From the NCBI GenBank assembly GCA_947176065.1, contig CAMWPB010000002.1, positions 44,761 to 108,760 on the forward strand: a DNA stretch of 64,000 nt, given 5' to 3'. The stretch comes from an uncultured Lachnospiraceae bacterium (GTDB lineage: Bacteria; Bacillota; Clostridia; Lachnospirales; Lachnospiraceae). Numbering within the stretch: position 1 is the first letter of the stretch; the number at the start of each line of letters is the position of its first letter. Below, in pieces: positions 1-8,181 of the stretch. The position numbers were made by a program, and so were the translations under genes. A model generated the notes under the pieces. The model searched no databases. It saw only the letters and a program-made list of their open reading frames with translations, and was not told where the DNA came from.

Positions 1-1
1 G

Positions 2-337
2 GAGGGTGAGGTGCGAAGCGTCACCATCACGGAGCTTGGCTTTTCTTCCGGCTCCGGGGAGCGGCTTCAGGCGGCGGCTTTCGCCTACTGCTATTATATT
101 GTGGAAAACAACCCTTATGTGGACGCCTTTTTGATGAACCGGCAGACGGATGCGCCGGAGGAGGTGATGGCGGGACTGGCCTTCGGTGTATATGAATACG
201 ACCATTCCGGGAAATATATAAAAGATGTTTTCCGCTATATTGACACGGACAGGGCTGGAGAATACACGGATTTTATGCTGAATATTCTCGGTGCGCACAG
301 TCTGGAGGAGGCATTGTCATGGGCGCAGGCGGAGTAA
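2..337 (+). CDS. DUF5722-type protein, C-terminal end (5' partial)
   Basis: This is the last 111 codons of a gene that begins outside the window. The frame is open through base 2, so the GTG at 11 is probably internal. The visible part (SVTITELGFSSGSG..., then QAAAFAYCYYIVENNPYVDA and a closing IDTDRAG...SLEEAL segment) resembles, from memory, the C-terminus of DUF5722 proteins, which have a glycoside-hydrolase-like barrel and unknown substrate. The stop lies 19 bp inside the following glycosyltransferase gene, so the two are probably translationally coupled. The family call rests on the C-terminal pattern alone. Confidence 0.6.
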   Translation, partial: EGEVRSVTITELGFSSGSGERLQAAAFAYCYYIVENNPYVDAFLMNRQTDAPEEVMAGLAFGVYEYDHSGKYIKDVFRYIDTDRAGEYTDFMLNILGAHSLEEALSWAQAE

Positions 338-1089
338 AGGTTTCCCTGCTGGTTACGGTTTTTAATGTAAAAAAGAATCTGCCGCTCACGCTTCAAAGCA
401 TTGAAGAGCAGGATTATAAAGAGTTGGAAGTGGTGATTGTGGACGGCGGCTCCACGGACGGGACGGCGGAGCTGGTCAAAGCCTTTGCTGTGCGGACAAA
501 AGGACGGCAGGGCTTTTCGGTGCGCTGGGTTTCGGAGCCGGACGGTGGGCTTTATGATGCGATGAATAAGGCCTTTCGCATGAGTACGGGAGATGTGATC
601 GCTGTCTGTAATGATAAATTATGTAAACCCAATGCTGTCAGCACAATCATGGCGGCGCTGGAGCAGGGGGGCGCAGGCTGTGTGGGTGTCCATGCGGATC
701 TGGTTTATGTGGATGGAGACCGGGTAATCCGGGAGTGGCGCATGGGGCAGGGAAGGATTTCGGAGGGCTGGATGCCCGGGCATCCGACTCTTTTCCTGCG
801 GCGCGCAGTGTATGAGAAATACGGGTTATATGATACTTCCTATCGGTGTGCGGCGGATTATGAGTTTATGGTGCGCTTTTTGAAAGAGCCGGAAAACAGA
901 CTGGCTTATGTCCCGGAGGTGCTGGTAGCCATGTTCTACGGCGGCACAAGCAATGCGGGGCTTAAGAACTATCTCGTATCCTTTAAAGAGGGATATGCGG
1001 CGCTTCGGAAAAACGGCGTGTCCTATCCTCTTTGGATCACGCTGAAAAGAAGCCTGCGGGTGCTTGGGCAATTTGAACACAAAGGTTGA
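319..1089 (+). CDS. Family 2 glycosyltransferase
   Basis: A 256-residue GT-A type glycosyltransferase that probably transfers a sugar from a nucleotide donor to a surface polysaccharide. The N-terminal strand VSLLVTVFNVKKNLPLTLQS and the VIVDGGSTDGTAELV motif (about residues 40-55) are typical GT2 donor-binding signatures, and SEPDGGLYDAMNKAF is the usual following helix. The expected DxD-type motif (commonly NSDD) after STGDVIA reads CNDKL, so metal binding may be atypical. No membrane segments are evident. The ATG at 319 is preceded by GGAGG and overlaps the upstream gene by 19 bp. Acceptor and donor cannot be told from sequence. Confidence 0.85.
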   Translation: MGAGGVKVSLLVTVFNVKKNLPLTLQSIEEQDYKELEVVIVDGGSTDGTAELVKAFAVRTKGRQGFSVRWVSEPDGGLYDAMNKAFRMSTGDVIAVCNDKLCKPNAVSTIMAALEQGGAGCVGVHADLVYVDGDRVIREWRMGQGRISEGWMPGHPTLFLRRAVYEKYGLYDTSYRCAADYEFMVRFLKEPENRLAYVPEVLVAMFYGGTSNAGLKNYLVSFKEGYAALRKNGVSYPLWITLKRSLRVLGQFEHKG

Positions 1090-1107
1090 TTTCACAGGGA
1101 GAACGGT

Positions 1108-1572
1108 ATGGCGGTAATCGGATTTGCGGCTCTGGCCTTGGGGATTTTTGCGCTGGATCTGCTTATAAAAAATTATATCGAAAAGCACTTGGAGGTGGGC
1201 GAAGAGAAACCCTTCTGCAGGGGCAGACTTTTGGTCAGAAGATATCATAACAAAGGCGCTTTTCTGGATGCGGGGGAAGCGAAGCAGGGGCTTGTAACGA
1301 TGCTCTCCCTCGGATTGACCCTGTTTATGACGGTGGTTTTTCTCGCAGCCTTCAGTTTTCGTGGGAACTCTACCCTCAAGGCAGGGTTGGCCCTTCTGCT
1401 GGGCGGCGCCTACAGCAATACCTATGACCGTCTGACAAGGAAATATGTGGTGGATTACGTCAGCTTTCCCGTGAAAAACAAGCGTTTTCGCAGGATTGTG
1501 TTTAACATATCGGACTTCTGCATTATGATCGGAGCGGCGCTTCTGGTATGGGGGGATGCCCGGAAAAAGTAG
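1108..1572 (+). CDS. lspA: Signal peptidase II (LspA) family protein
   Basis: A 154-residue membrane protein with about four hydrophobic segments. LspA removes signal peptides from prolipoproteins at the membrane. The catalytic aspartate pair of the family is present: D116 in VVDYVSF and D136 in FNISDF, 20 residues apart as in E. coli LspA (D123/D143). The D-x-x-x-K motif near residue 17, the asparagine of HNKGAF (N48) and the GGAYSNTYDR motif are also there. Divergence elsewhere and the position after a glycosyltransferase leave open that this is a second LspA-like protein rather than the main enzyme. A strong terminator follows the stop at once. Confidence 0.7.
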   Translation: MAVIGFAALALGIFALDLLIKNYIEKHLEVGEEKPFCRGRLLVRRYHNKGAFLDAGEAKQGLVTMLSLGLTLFMTVVFLAAFSFRGNSTLKAGLALLLGGAYSNTYDRLTRKYVVDYVSFPVKNKRFRRIVFNISDFCIMIGAALLVWGDARKK

Positions 1573-1602
1573 AGAGCCGGATCATGGGATCCGGCTCTTT
1601 TT
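1573..1602 (+). terminator. Intrinsic terminator after lspA-like gene
   Basis: An 11-bp perfect stem (AGAGCCGGATC / GATCCGGCTCT) with loop ATGG is followed by a T-run. It closes the first operon and lies between convergent genes. Confidence 0.9.
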
Positions 1603-1650
1603 AGGCGTGCCATGGGCGGCGCTGACGTGTGGTTTAAGCGGGCGAAACCG

Positions 1651-2586
1651 TCAGGCAGTGATGACTGTACCGCTCCTGCCCTTCAGGGCGTCCTTTACAT
1701 TTCCAAGGGAGGTGATTAATACTCTTCCTTCGGGATTTTCCGCGAGATAGGCGATGGCGGCCTCGATTTTTGGCAGCATGGTTCCCGCCTCAAACTGGCC
1801 GTCCGCACACAGTTCCTTCGCCTGTGCGGCGGTGAGAGCCGGGAGGGGTTCCTGATCCGGCTGTCCGAAATTCCGGTACACGCAGGGCACGCCTGTCAGG
1901 ATTATCAGCTCGTCAGTCCGCAGGCTGGCTGCCAGTCTGCCTGCCACGGCGTCCTTTTCGATTACGGCGGATGCGCCTTTCAGGGCGTGGTTCTGTTCGA
2001 TGACGGGAATGCCGCCCCCGCCGCAGGCGATCACAACCTGATCGGCCTCCGCCAGTGTGCGGATGGCATCGATTTCCACGATGTCAATGGGGCGGGGCGC
2101 CGCAACCACACGGCGGAACCCCCGGCCCGTTTCCTCTTTCACGTAATTTCCCTTTTTGATCTCCGTTTCCGCGTCTTCGGCGGACATATAGCGGCCGATC
2201 ACCTTGGTGGGGGCGTAGAAGGCCTCGTCATAAGGATCTACCGTCACCTGGGTCAGAATAGTGGTGACGGTTTTTACGATACCGCGTCCCAGCAGCTCGG
2301 CGCGGAGCGCATTCTGTATATCGTAACCGACATAACCCTGACTCATGGCGGAGCAGACGCACATGGGAGCGGGGGTGTAGTCGGTATAAACCCGCCGAAG
2401 CTCCGACATGGCTTTGTGAATCATGCTGACCTGAGGGCCGTTGCTGTGGGTGATGGTGAGCTGGTAATCTGCTTCCACCAGATCGGCAAGAGCCCTGGCG
2501 GTCGTTTTAACCGCATCCCATTGTTCTAAAGTCGTATAACCGAGCGCCTCGTGTCCGAGAGAGACGACCGCTTTTTTCTTATTCAT
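1651..2586 (-). CDS. Carbamate kinase family protein
   Basis: A 311-residue amino-acid-kinase-fold protein. Carbamate kinase makes ATP from carbamoyl phosphate and ADP, or the reverse. Family features seen are ITHSNGPQVSM (about residues 45-55), the QGYVGYDIQNAL helix, the long insert with YYAPTK-like FYAPTKVIGR, VIACGGGGIPVIE, and the nucleotide-binding VIEKDAVAGRLAASL...LILTGVP. The N-terminal phosphate loop, usually ALGGNAL, reads SLGHEALG, which is unusual. No arginine deiminase or ornithine carbamoyltransferase gene is nearby, so the source of carbamoyl phosphate is unknown. It could be a paralogue of catabolic carbamate kinase linked to purine or ureide breakdown. Confidence 0.8.
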   Translation of the reverse strand: MNKKKAVVSLGHEALGYTTLEQWDAVKTTARALADLVEADYQLTITHSNGPQVSMIHKAMSELRRVYTDYTPAPMCVCSAMSQGYVGYDIQNALRAELLGRGIVKTVTTILTQVTVDPYDEAFYAPTKVIGRYMSAEDAETEIKKGNYVKEETGRGFRRVVAAPRPIDIVEIDAIRTLAEADQVVIACGGGGIPVIEQNHALKGASAVIEKDAVAGRLAASLRTDELIILTGVPCVYRNFGQPDQEPLPALTAAQAKELCADGQFEAGTMLPKIEAAIAYLAENPEGRVLITSLGNVKDALKGRSGTVITA

Positions 2587-2929
2587 TTGCTTTCACACCG
2601 ATCCTTTCAGAGAACGAATTTCCGGGCGTCAGTCTGCCCGTATACTGCAAGTATATCAAAACGGCGGGTTTTTGTATAGAATGGTTTTTTGATAAAATTA
2701 TGTTAACTCAGTACTGCGCCTGAAATTGAAAAAGCAATGCATAAAATAAGGCTTGCAATAATGTATTTTGATGCACAAGCGATATGCGATATAATGTTAT
2801 GTAAACTAAATGCGCGTATTGCATAAAAACATGAGGAAAAGTTTGTACAATTTTATGCAAAGTATACAGAAAAGAGTTTGACAATAGATGGAGGCTGGCA
2901 GTATAATGAAAGAATAAAAATGCAGAATA
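2587..2929. other. Divergent intergenic region with repeated TGCATAAAA boxes
   Basis: No gene is seen here. The AT-rich stretch separates the carbamate kinase gene (leftward) from the EAL gene (rightward). It holds TGCATAAAA at 2738-2746 and 2820-2828 and its inverse TTTTATGCA at 2851-2859. The last copy lies 19 bp upstream of the -35 of the rightward promoter, where an operator could act. Confidence 0.5.
2878..2907 (+). promoter_or_regulatory. Sigma-A type promoter for the EAL gene
   Basis: TTGACA and TATAAT are both perfect, with an 18-bp spacer. The expected start of transcription near 2914 leaves only about 16 nt before the ATG at 2930. Confidence 0.75.
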
Positions 2930-4678
2930 ATGGAAGGGGAGGGGGTGGAATCGGCGCTGCGACTGGATTGGCGGGCGTCGGCAAATAAGATGAATTATCT
3001 AAGCATATTGCAGGGGATGTCTTTGGAGCAGATCCAGTCTGTCATCGAAATTATGCAGCAGTCTTCCGACGCCTATATGTTCATTCTGGATCTGACTGTG
3101 GATACGTATATGCTGGCAGAGAAGGCGACGAAGCGGTTTCCCTTTCCCTCTATTGTGATTGAGAATTGTACGGGGATTTTAAAAAATGTGGTATATCCCT
3201 ACGATTATGATATGCTGGCGGCAGATCTGGAGAAATGCCGTTCGGGGGAGAAGGACAGTCACGCGATGGAATACCGCTGGCTGGACCGCATGAACCGGGT
3301 GGTCTGGGTCAGCTGTAGGGGAACGGTTGTGACGGGACCGGAGGGCCACAGGCTCCTGATCGGCGCGGTCAGCGAGATGGGGGCCAAGGCGAAGGCCGAC
3401 AATATAACAGGACTTCGCAGGGAGGCGAGATTCCGGCTGAATATGGAATCAACCCTGCGGGACAAACCGGAATCCGTCCGTTATCTGATGCGCATCGGCA
3501 TTGACAATTTTAAAGAGATCAATGAAAAAGAGGGCGTGGAAGCGGGCGACGAGGTTTTGCGTGAGCTGGCGGACTGCCTGATAAAGACAGTGGATGAAAG
3601 CGTGGACATTTACCGTCTGGTGGCCGATGAATTTATGATTGTCGATGCCGGAACAGGCGGGGAGAAGGAGCCGCGCGCTATTTACAAACAGATTCAGAGA
3701 ACCATAGCTGCCATGGCTAAGAATAAGGAATACAGCCGCTTTTATACCGTGTCTGCAGGGGTGCTGGAGGAAGATTTTTCGGGCACAACCGTGGAAGAAG
3801 TCTTGCGGTTTACGGAGTTTGCCTTAAATGAGGCGAAGCGCAACGGCAGAAACCAGATGATGGCATTTGACAGGGCGTCCTATGACGTATATCTGAAGAG
3901 GCTTGATATCCGTAAGTCTCTCAGGCAGGACGTCAACCACGATTTCCGGGGATTTGAGGTGTATTACCAGCCCATTGTTTCGGCGGCTGACTATAAGCTG
4001 ATCGGCGCGGAAGCGCTGTTGCGCTGGAAAAACGAAAAATTCGGCAGTGTATCGCCGGCGGTCTTTATTCCCATTCTGGAGGAGAGCGGCCTGATTATTC
4101 CGGTAGGGCAGCATGTGCTCTGGGAGGCGGCCAGGACTTGTAAGAAATGGAAACAGTATATACCTGGGTTTCATATCAATGTGAACTTATCCTACGTGCA
4201 GCTTTATAAGAGCGATCTGATGCGGGACGTGGAACACTGTATTCAGGAAGTAGGAATCGACCCCGAAAGTCTGGTTCTGGAGCTGACGGAGAGTGGTTAC
4301 ATTGAGACGAGCGAAAGAATTAAGGAACTGTTCAGGGATCTGAAATCAAGAAAGATTGATCTGGCGCTGGATGATTTTGGCACGGGTTATTCCAATATGC
4401 GCTACCTGAAGGAGATTGATGCCAAAACGGTAAAGATTGACAGAAGTTTTGTGGTACAGGCGCTTCAAAATGAACATGATTATAATATCATCAGCCATAT
4501 CATAGATATGGTGCACAGTCTGGGATCGGTGGTCTGTATGGAGGGAATCGAGGAGAAGGAAGAGCTTTCAAAAATGATGGCTACCAAGCCGGATATGATA
4601 CAGGGCTATTATTTCGGGAAACCCACTCCGGCAGGGCAGTTTGAGAAAGAGTTTTTACAGGCTACAGATTCTCCCTGA
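2930..4678 (+). CDS. PAS-GGDEF-EAL protein, probable c-di-GMP phosphodiesterase
   Basis: A 582-residue signalling protein. Residues about 40-155 look like a PAS sensor domain, about 160-310 a GGDEF domain, and about 325-570 an EAL domain. The GGDEF signature reads VADEF, so cyclase activity is doubtful. The EAL domain keeps EALLRW near residue 360, NVNLSY, LELTES, LALDDFGTGYS, KIDRSF, MEGIE and QGYYFGKP, the residues for metal binding and c-di-GMP hydrolysis. There is no transmembrane segment. The start is uncertain: the ATG at 2930 has no good ribosome site, and an ATG at 2990 is possible. The last 17 bp overlap the convergent LacI gene. Confidence 0.9.
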   Translation: MEGEGVESALRLDWRASANKMNYLSILQGMSLEQIQSVIEIMQQSSDAYMFILDLTVDTYMLAEKATKRFPFPSIVIENCTGILKNVVYPYDYDMLAADLEKCRSGEKDSHAMEYRWLDRMNRVVWVSCRGTVVTGPEGHRLLIGAVSEMGAKAKADNITGLRREARFRLNMESTLRDKPESVRYLMRIGIDNFKEINEKEGVEAGDEVLRELADCLIKTVDESVDIYRLVADEFMIVDAGTGGEKEPRAIYKQIQRTIAAMAKNKEYSRFYTVSAGVLEEDFSGTTVEEVLRFTEFALNEAKRNGRNQMMAFDRASYDVYLKRLDIRKSLRQDVNHDFRGFEVYYQPIVSAADYKLIGAEALLRWKNEKFGSVSPAVFIPILEESGLIIPVGQHVLWEAARTCKKWKQYIPGFHINVNLSYVQLYKSDLMRDVEHCIQEVGIDPESLVLELTESGYIETSERIKELFRDLKSRKIDLALDDFGTGYSNMRYLKEIDAKTVKIDRSFVVQALQNEHDYNIISHIIDMVHSLGSVVCMEGIEEKEELSKMMATKPDMIQGYYFGKPTPAGQFEKEFLQATDSP

Positions 4679-5678
4679 TCCGGATATCCACATCCACATA
4701 ATTGTTTTCCGAGACGGGCATTTCTCCTGCGGCCAGACAGGCGAACAGGATAGCGAGAGGGAGAGAACCCTGTTGAAAGGGCTGTTGGCAGATAGTAGCT
4801 GCGATCAGTCCTTTTTCCATATATTCCCGGGTGGTGGGAACGAGATCGTTTGTTATGACAGTGATGTCATTTGCGCGCGGGGAGGCTTCAATGGCCTGAC
4901 AGCCGCCGTATACGCCCCCGGCGGTAAAATAAAAGGCATTGATTTCGGGATGGTCCAGGAGCAGCTGCTTTGTCAGCTCGAAGCTCACCCGGTCGTCGTC
5001 GTTGTTGTTGACGGTGTCCACGATGCGGATATTCGGGTATGATGCAATGATATGTGCGAAGCCGGCGATACGCTCGGTATGGCAGAGAATATTCTGCGAG
5101 CCGGAGACGATGCCAACGCGCACCTCGCCCTTTGTCATCAGCCGCATAAGCCCGCCGGCTGCCTCACCGGAACGGTAAAAGTTACTGCCTACATAGGCCA
5201 GGCGGCTGGCGTTTTCGATATCGGTATTTAAGGTTACCACAGGAATCCCCGCGCTGCAGAGGGCGTCGATTTTTTCGCGTACGGCGTTGTCGTTGTAAGG
5301 GGAGATGGCAAGGCCGTTGACACCTTCCTCCAGTAGGGCGTCTATGGCATCAAGCTGCTGCTGCAGGCTGTATTCCGTCTGCTTTATGAGGACGCTGCAG
5401 TTATAGCCGGCAAGCTCCTCGGCCTTTTCGCGCACGCCAAGAAGAACGTCGTCAAAAAAAGGGGTGCCGACACCCAGCAGCACAACGCCAAGCTTCAGAT
5501 TTTTTTTCTGGGCGGCGAGGACAATGCCCGCCTTGTTCGGCCTGTAGTCGAGGGCGCGGACGATTTTCATGATTTTTTCTTCTGTCTGGGGATTGACGTC
5601 GCCGCGGTGATTTAAGACGCGGTCTACCGTGCCCCTTGATACGCCTGCCAGAGCGGCGATTTCCTTGATGGTTGCCAT
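4662..5678 (-). CDS. LacI-family transcriptional regulator with sugar-binding domain
   Basis: A 338-residue repressor-type regulator. Residues 1-55 form the LacI helix-turn-helix (TIKEIAALAGVSRGTVDRVL) with hinge region, and the rest matches a periplasmic-binding-protein-like effector domain (KLGVVLLGVG..., GLAISPYNDNAV, IPVVTLNTDI). It is transcribed away from the xylulokinase/isomerase operon, separated by a 310-bp region, so it very likely controls that operon in response to a pentose or deoxy sugar. The stop region overlaps the convergent EAL gene by 17 bp. The effector sugar is not known. Confidence 0.9.
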   Translation of the reverse strand: MATIKEIAALAGVSRGTVDRVLNHRGDVNPQTEEKIMKIVRALDYRPNKAGIVLAAQKKNLKLGVVLLGVGTPFFDDVLLGVREKAEELAGYNCSVLIKQTEYSLQQQLDAIDALLEEGVNGLAISPYNDNAVREKIDALCSAGIPVVTLNTDIENASRLAYVGSNFYRSGEAAGGLMRLMTKGEVRVGIVSGSQNILCHTERIAGFAHIIASYPNIRIVDTVNNNDDDRVSFELTKQLLLDHPEINAFYFTAGGVYGGCQAIEASPRANDITVITNDLVPTTREYMEKGLIAATICQQPFQQGSLPLAILFACLAAGEMPVSENNYVDVDIRIRENL

Positions 5679-5723
5679 GATGGGATTTCCCTTTCATAGT
5701 GTGCTGTCGCTGTAGGTGGTGCA

Positions 5724-5820
5724 GAGAATGCCGGTTTTCAGGCATTCTCTTGCGCGAGACTTAGTACTTCTTAACGAAGCGGCTTTTGCTGCTGAGTTGT
5801 AGAAGTACTTCTCGCGTTTT
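5724..5820 (-). repeat. Palindromic repeat family A, copy 1
   Basis: Two adjacent hairpins: AGAGAATGCC/GGCATTCTCT (5724-5750), then a longer stem from GCGAGACTTAGTACTTCTT to AGAAGTACTTCTCGC (5754-5815). The same arrangement, in the other orientation, occurs at 33839 and 43470. It sits between the divergent LacI regulator and xylulokinase gene. Confidence 0.75.
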
Positions 5821-5988
5821 TCACTTTAGCATATCAAGTGGAAATAGACAATGCGTTCCGCCAGATTTTGTATAAATTTACGAAAAAAATATACGGTATT
5901 GCTTTTGCGGGCGGGACGGCTTATCATGGAGACAGGAAGATCGTGCACGGGCACGGAAAATTTTAGGAGAAAGAATTGGAGGGTTAAG

Positions 5989-7464
5989 ATGCTGTATATT
6001 GGGGTGGATTTGGGTACCAGCGCCGTGAAGCTTCTTTTGATGGAGGGAAGCGGGAAAATCGTCAACATCGTATCGAAGGAGTATCCGCTGTATTTTCCGC
6101 ATCCGGGGTGGTCTGAGCAGAAGCCGGAGGACTGGTATGCGCAGAGCATCGCGGGGATTAAGGAGCTGATCGCGGATGTGGACAAGAGCCAGATTGCGGG
6201 CATCAGCTTCGGCGGGCAGATGCACGGACTTGTGATTCTGGATGAAAAGGACGAGGTAATCCGTCCCGCGATTCTGTGGAATGACGGAAGAACCACAGAG
6301 GAATGCGATTATCTGAACAACGAGATCGGAAAAGATAAGCTTTCCGCGTACACGGCGAACATTTCCTTCACGGGCTTTACGGCGCCGAAGGTGCTCTGGG
6401 TGAAGAACAAGGAGCCGGAGAACTTCGCAAGGATTAAGAAAATCATGCTCCCCAAGGACTATATAGCCTACAAGCTGACAGGGGTGCACTGTACGGACGT
6501 TTCCGACGCCTCCGGCATGCTTCTGTTTGACGTGAAGAACCGCTGCTGGTCGAAAGAAATGTGTGAGATCTGCGGCGTGAAGGAAGAGCAGCTTGCAAAG
6601 ATTTACGAGAGTTATGAGACGGTGGGAACGGTGCTGCCGGAGATTGCTGCGGAATTGGGTATTCCTGAAAATGTAAAGGTGGCGGCGGGCGGCGGTGACA
6701 ATGCGGCTGCTGCTGTGGGCACGGGCACTGTGGGAGACGGCATGTGCAATATTTCCCTTGGCACCAGCGGTACCATCTTTATCTCCTCCGACAAGTTCGG
6801 CGTGGATAAGTTCAATGCCCTTCATGCTTTTGCCCACGCGGACGGACACTATCATCTGATGGGCTGTATGCTCAGCGCGGCCTCCTGCAATAAGTGGTGG
6901 ATGGACGATATCATCGGCACGGAGAAGTACGCGGATGAGCAGAAGGCGATTACGGACGATAAGCTGGGAGAGAATCATGTGTATTTCCTGCCTTATCTGA
7001 TGGGAGAGCGCTCTCCCCACAACGATCCCGACGCGAGAGGCACCTTTATCGGCATGACCATGGATACCACCAGGGCGGACATGACCCAGGCGGTGCTGGA
7101 AGGTGTGGCCTTTGCGCTGAGAGATTCCCTTGAGGTGGCAAAATCCCTCGGGATTCACATCGAGCGCACGAAAATCTGCGGCGGCGGCGCGAAGAGCCCT
7201 CTGTGGAAACGGATGATCGCCAACATTATGAATCTCAAGGTGGATGTGATCGAGAGCGAGGAAGGACCGGCCATGGGCGGCGCGATGCTGGCGGCGGTGG
7301 CCTGCGGCGAGTACGCGGGCGTGGAGGACGCAGCGGCGAAGATCGTGAAGATTGTGGATACGGTGGAGCCGGAACCCGCGCTGGTGGAGAAGTACGAGAA
7401 GAGATATCAGCAGTTTAAGGAGATTTATCCGACCTGTAAGGAGCTGTTTGGAAAATTAAAATAG
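5989..7464 (+). CDS. xylB: Xylulokinase (FGGY family)
   Basis: A 491-residue sugar kinase that phosphorylates D-xylulose, or a related ketose, with ATP. The N-terminus YIGVDLGTSAVKLLLM is the ATPase-fold phosphate loop. ISFGGQMHGLVILDE and PAILWNDGRT are the xylulokinase substrate motifs, and GGGDNAAAAVGTG and ICGGGAKSPLWKRMIANI are the C-terminal FGGY signatures. The ATG at 5989 is chosen because GGAGGG lies 6 bp upstream; the frame is open further upstream but without a ribosome site. It heads a three-gene set with a DUF4867 protein and an isomerase, under the divergent LacI regulator. The isomerase partner suggests the natural substrate may be a ketose other than xylulose. Confidence 0.92.
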   Translation: MLYIGVDLGTSAVKLLLMEGSGKIVNIVSKEYPLYFPHPGWSEQKPEDWYAQSIAGIKELIADVDKSQIAGISFGGQMHGLVILDEKDEVIRPAILWNDGRTTEECDYLNNEIGKDKLSAYTANISFTGFTAPKVLWVKNKEPENFARIKKIMLPKDYIAYKLTGVHCTDVSDASGMLLFDVKNRCWSKEMCEICGVKEEQLAKIYESYETVGTVLPEIAAELGIPENVKVAAGGGDNAAAAVGTGTVGDGMCNISLGTSGTIFISSDKFGVDKFNALHAFAHADGHYHLMGCMLSAASCNKWWMDDIIGTEKYADEQKAITDDKLGENHVYFLPYLMGERSPHNDPDARGTFIGMTMDTTRADMTQAVLEGVAFALRDSLEVAKSLGIHIERTKICGGGAKSPLWKRMIANIMNLKVDVIESEEGPAMGGAMLAAVACGEYAGVEDAAAKIVKIVDTVEPEPALVEKYEKRYQQFKEIYPTCKELFGKLK

Positions 7465-7502
7465 GATGCCGATCCTGCATCGGGGAAAGGAGTGTGTTAC
7501 AG

Positions 7503-8126
7503 ATGGAGATTAAAAAAGTGACAGATCCGTCATTTCGTAAATATGGCAGGGTCGTGGAGGGGATCGACTTTACCGATCTGGTGGAGGCCATCAAAAAGGA
7601 GACGCCGCTGCCTGACGGGGTAGCTTATGAGCCTTCCATCAAAGCGCTGGAGGAGACGACGGCGGCTAAGGCGTTACAGAGAAGAACCTACGGTGAACTG
7701 CCGATTGAGGTGGGGTACTGTAACGGTTACAATTATAAGTTAAACGCCGTTGAGTACCACAGGAGTTCGGAAATCAATGTGGCGGCTACGGACGCGGTGC
7801 TGATTGTGGGAATGCAGCAGGATATCACCGACGACTTTACTTATGATACGGCTAAGATGGAGGCCTTTTTGGTACCGGCAGGCACCGCGGTGGAAATTTA
7901 CGCGACGACCCTGCATTATGCGCCCTGCAGTGCGGACGAGGGCGGCTTCAAGGTGGGCATCGTGCTTCCGGCGGGGACAAACTATCCGCTTAAGGACACG
8001 CACGAGGGCTGGGAGGATTCCCTGATCACGGCGCAGAACAAATGGCTGATCGGCCACGCGGAGGGCGGACTTGATGCGGGCGCGCACATCGGACTTGTAG
8101 GAAAGAATCTGGATATTCGTGAGTAA
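7503..8126 (+). CDS. DUF4867 family protein
   Basis: A 207-residue soluble protein. The middle part (MEAFLVPAGTAVEIYATTLHYAPC, split across residues about 120-145) has the look of a cupin-like barrel, with His and Cys that could bind metal. I recall this family (DUF4867) as sugar-operon linked, with no established reaction. Position between a sugar kinase and a ketose isomerase suggests a role in the same pathway, perhaps as an epimerase, mutarotase or lyase; this is inference. The ATG at 7503 is preferred over the GTG at 7494, because AAAGGAG (7486-7492) is 10 bp upstream of the former and abuts the latter. Confidence 0.75.
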   Translation: MEIKKVTDPSFRKYGRVVEGIDFTDLVEAIKKETPLPDGVAYEPSIKALEETTAAKALQRRTYGELPIEVGYCNGYNYKLNAVEYHRSSEINVAATDAVLIVGMQQDITDDFTYDTAKMEAFLVPAGTAVEIYATTLHYAPCSADEGGFKVGIVLPAGTNYPLKDTHEGWEDSLITAQNKWLIGHAEGGLDAGAHIGLVGKNLDIRE

Positions 8127-8181
8127 TGTGAAAAAGTACTGTAAACATACCGGCAGAACCGGTTAAAGGAGGGTATAAAAT

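Noticed and set aside
5878..7158. Long reverse-strand frame opposite xylulokinase
   Set aside because: It mirrors the codon pattern of xylB, is Arg/His-rich and has no start signal.
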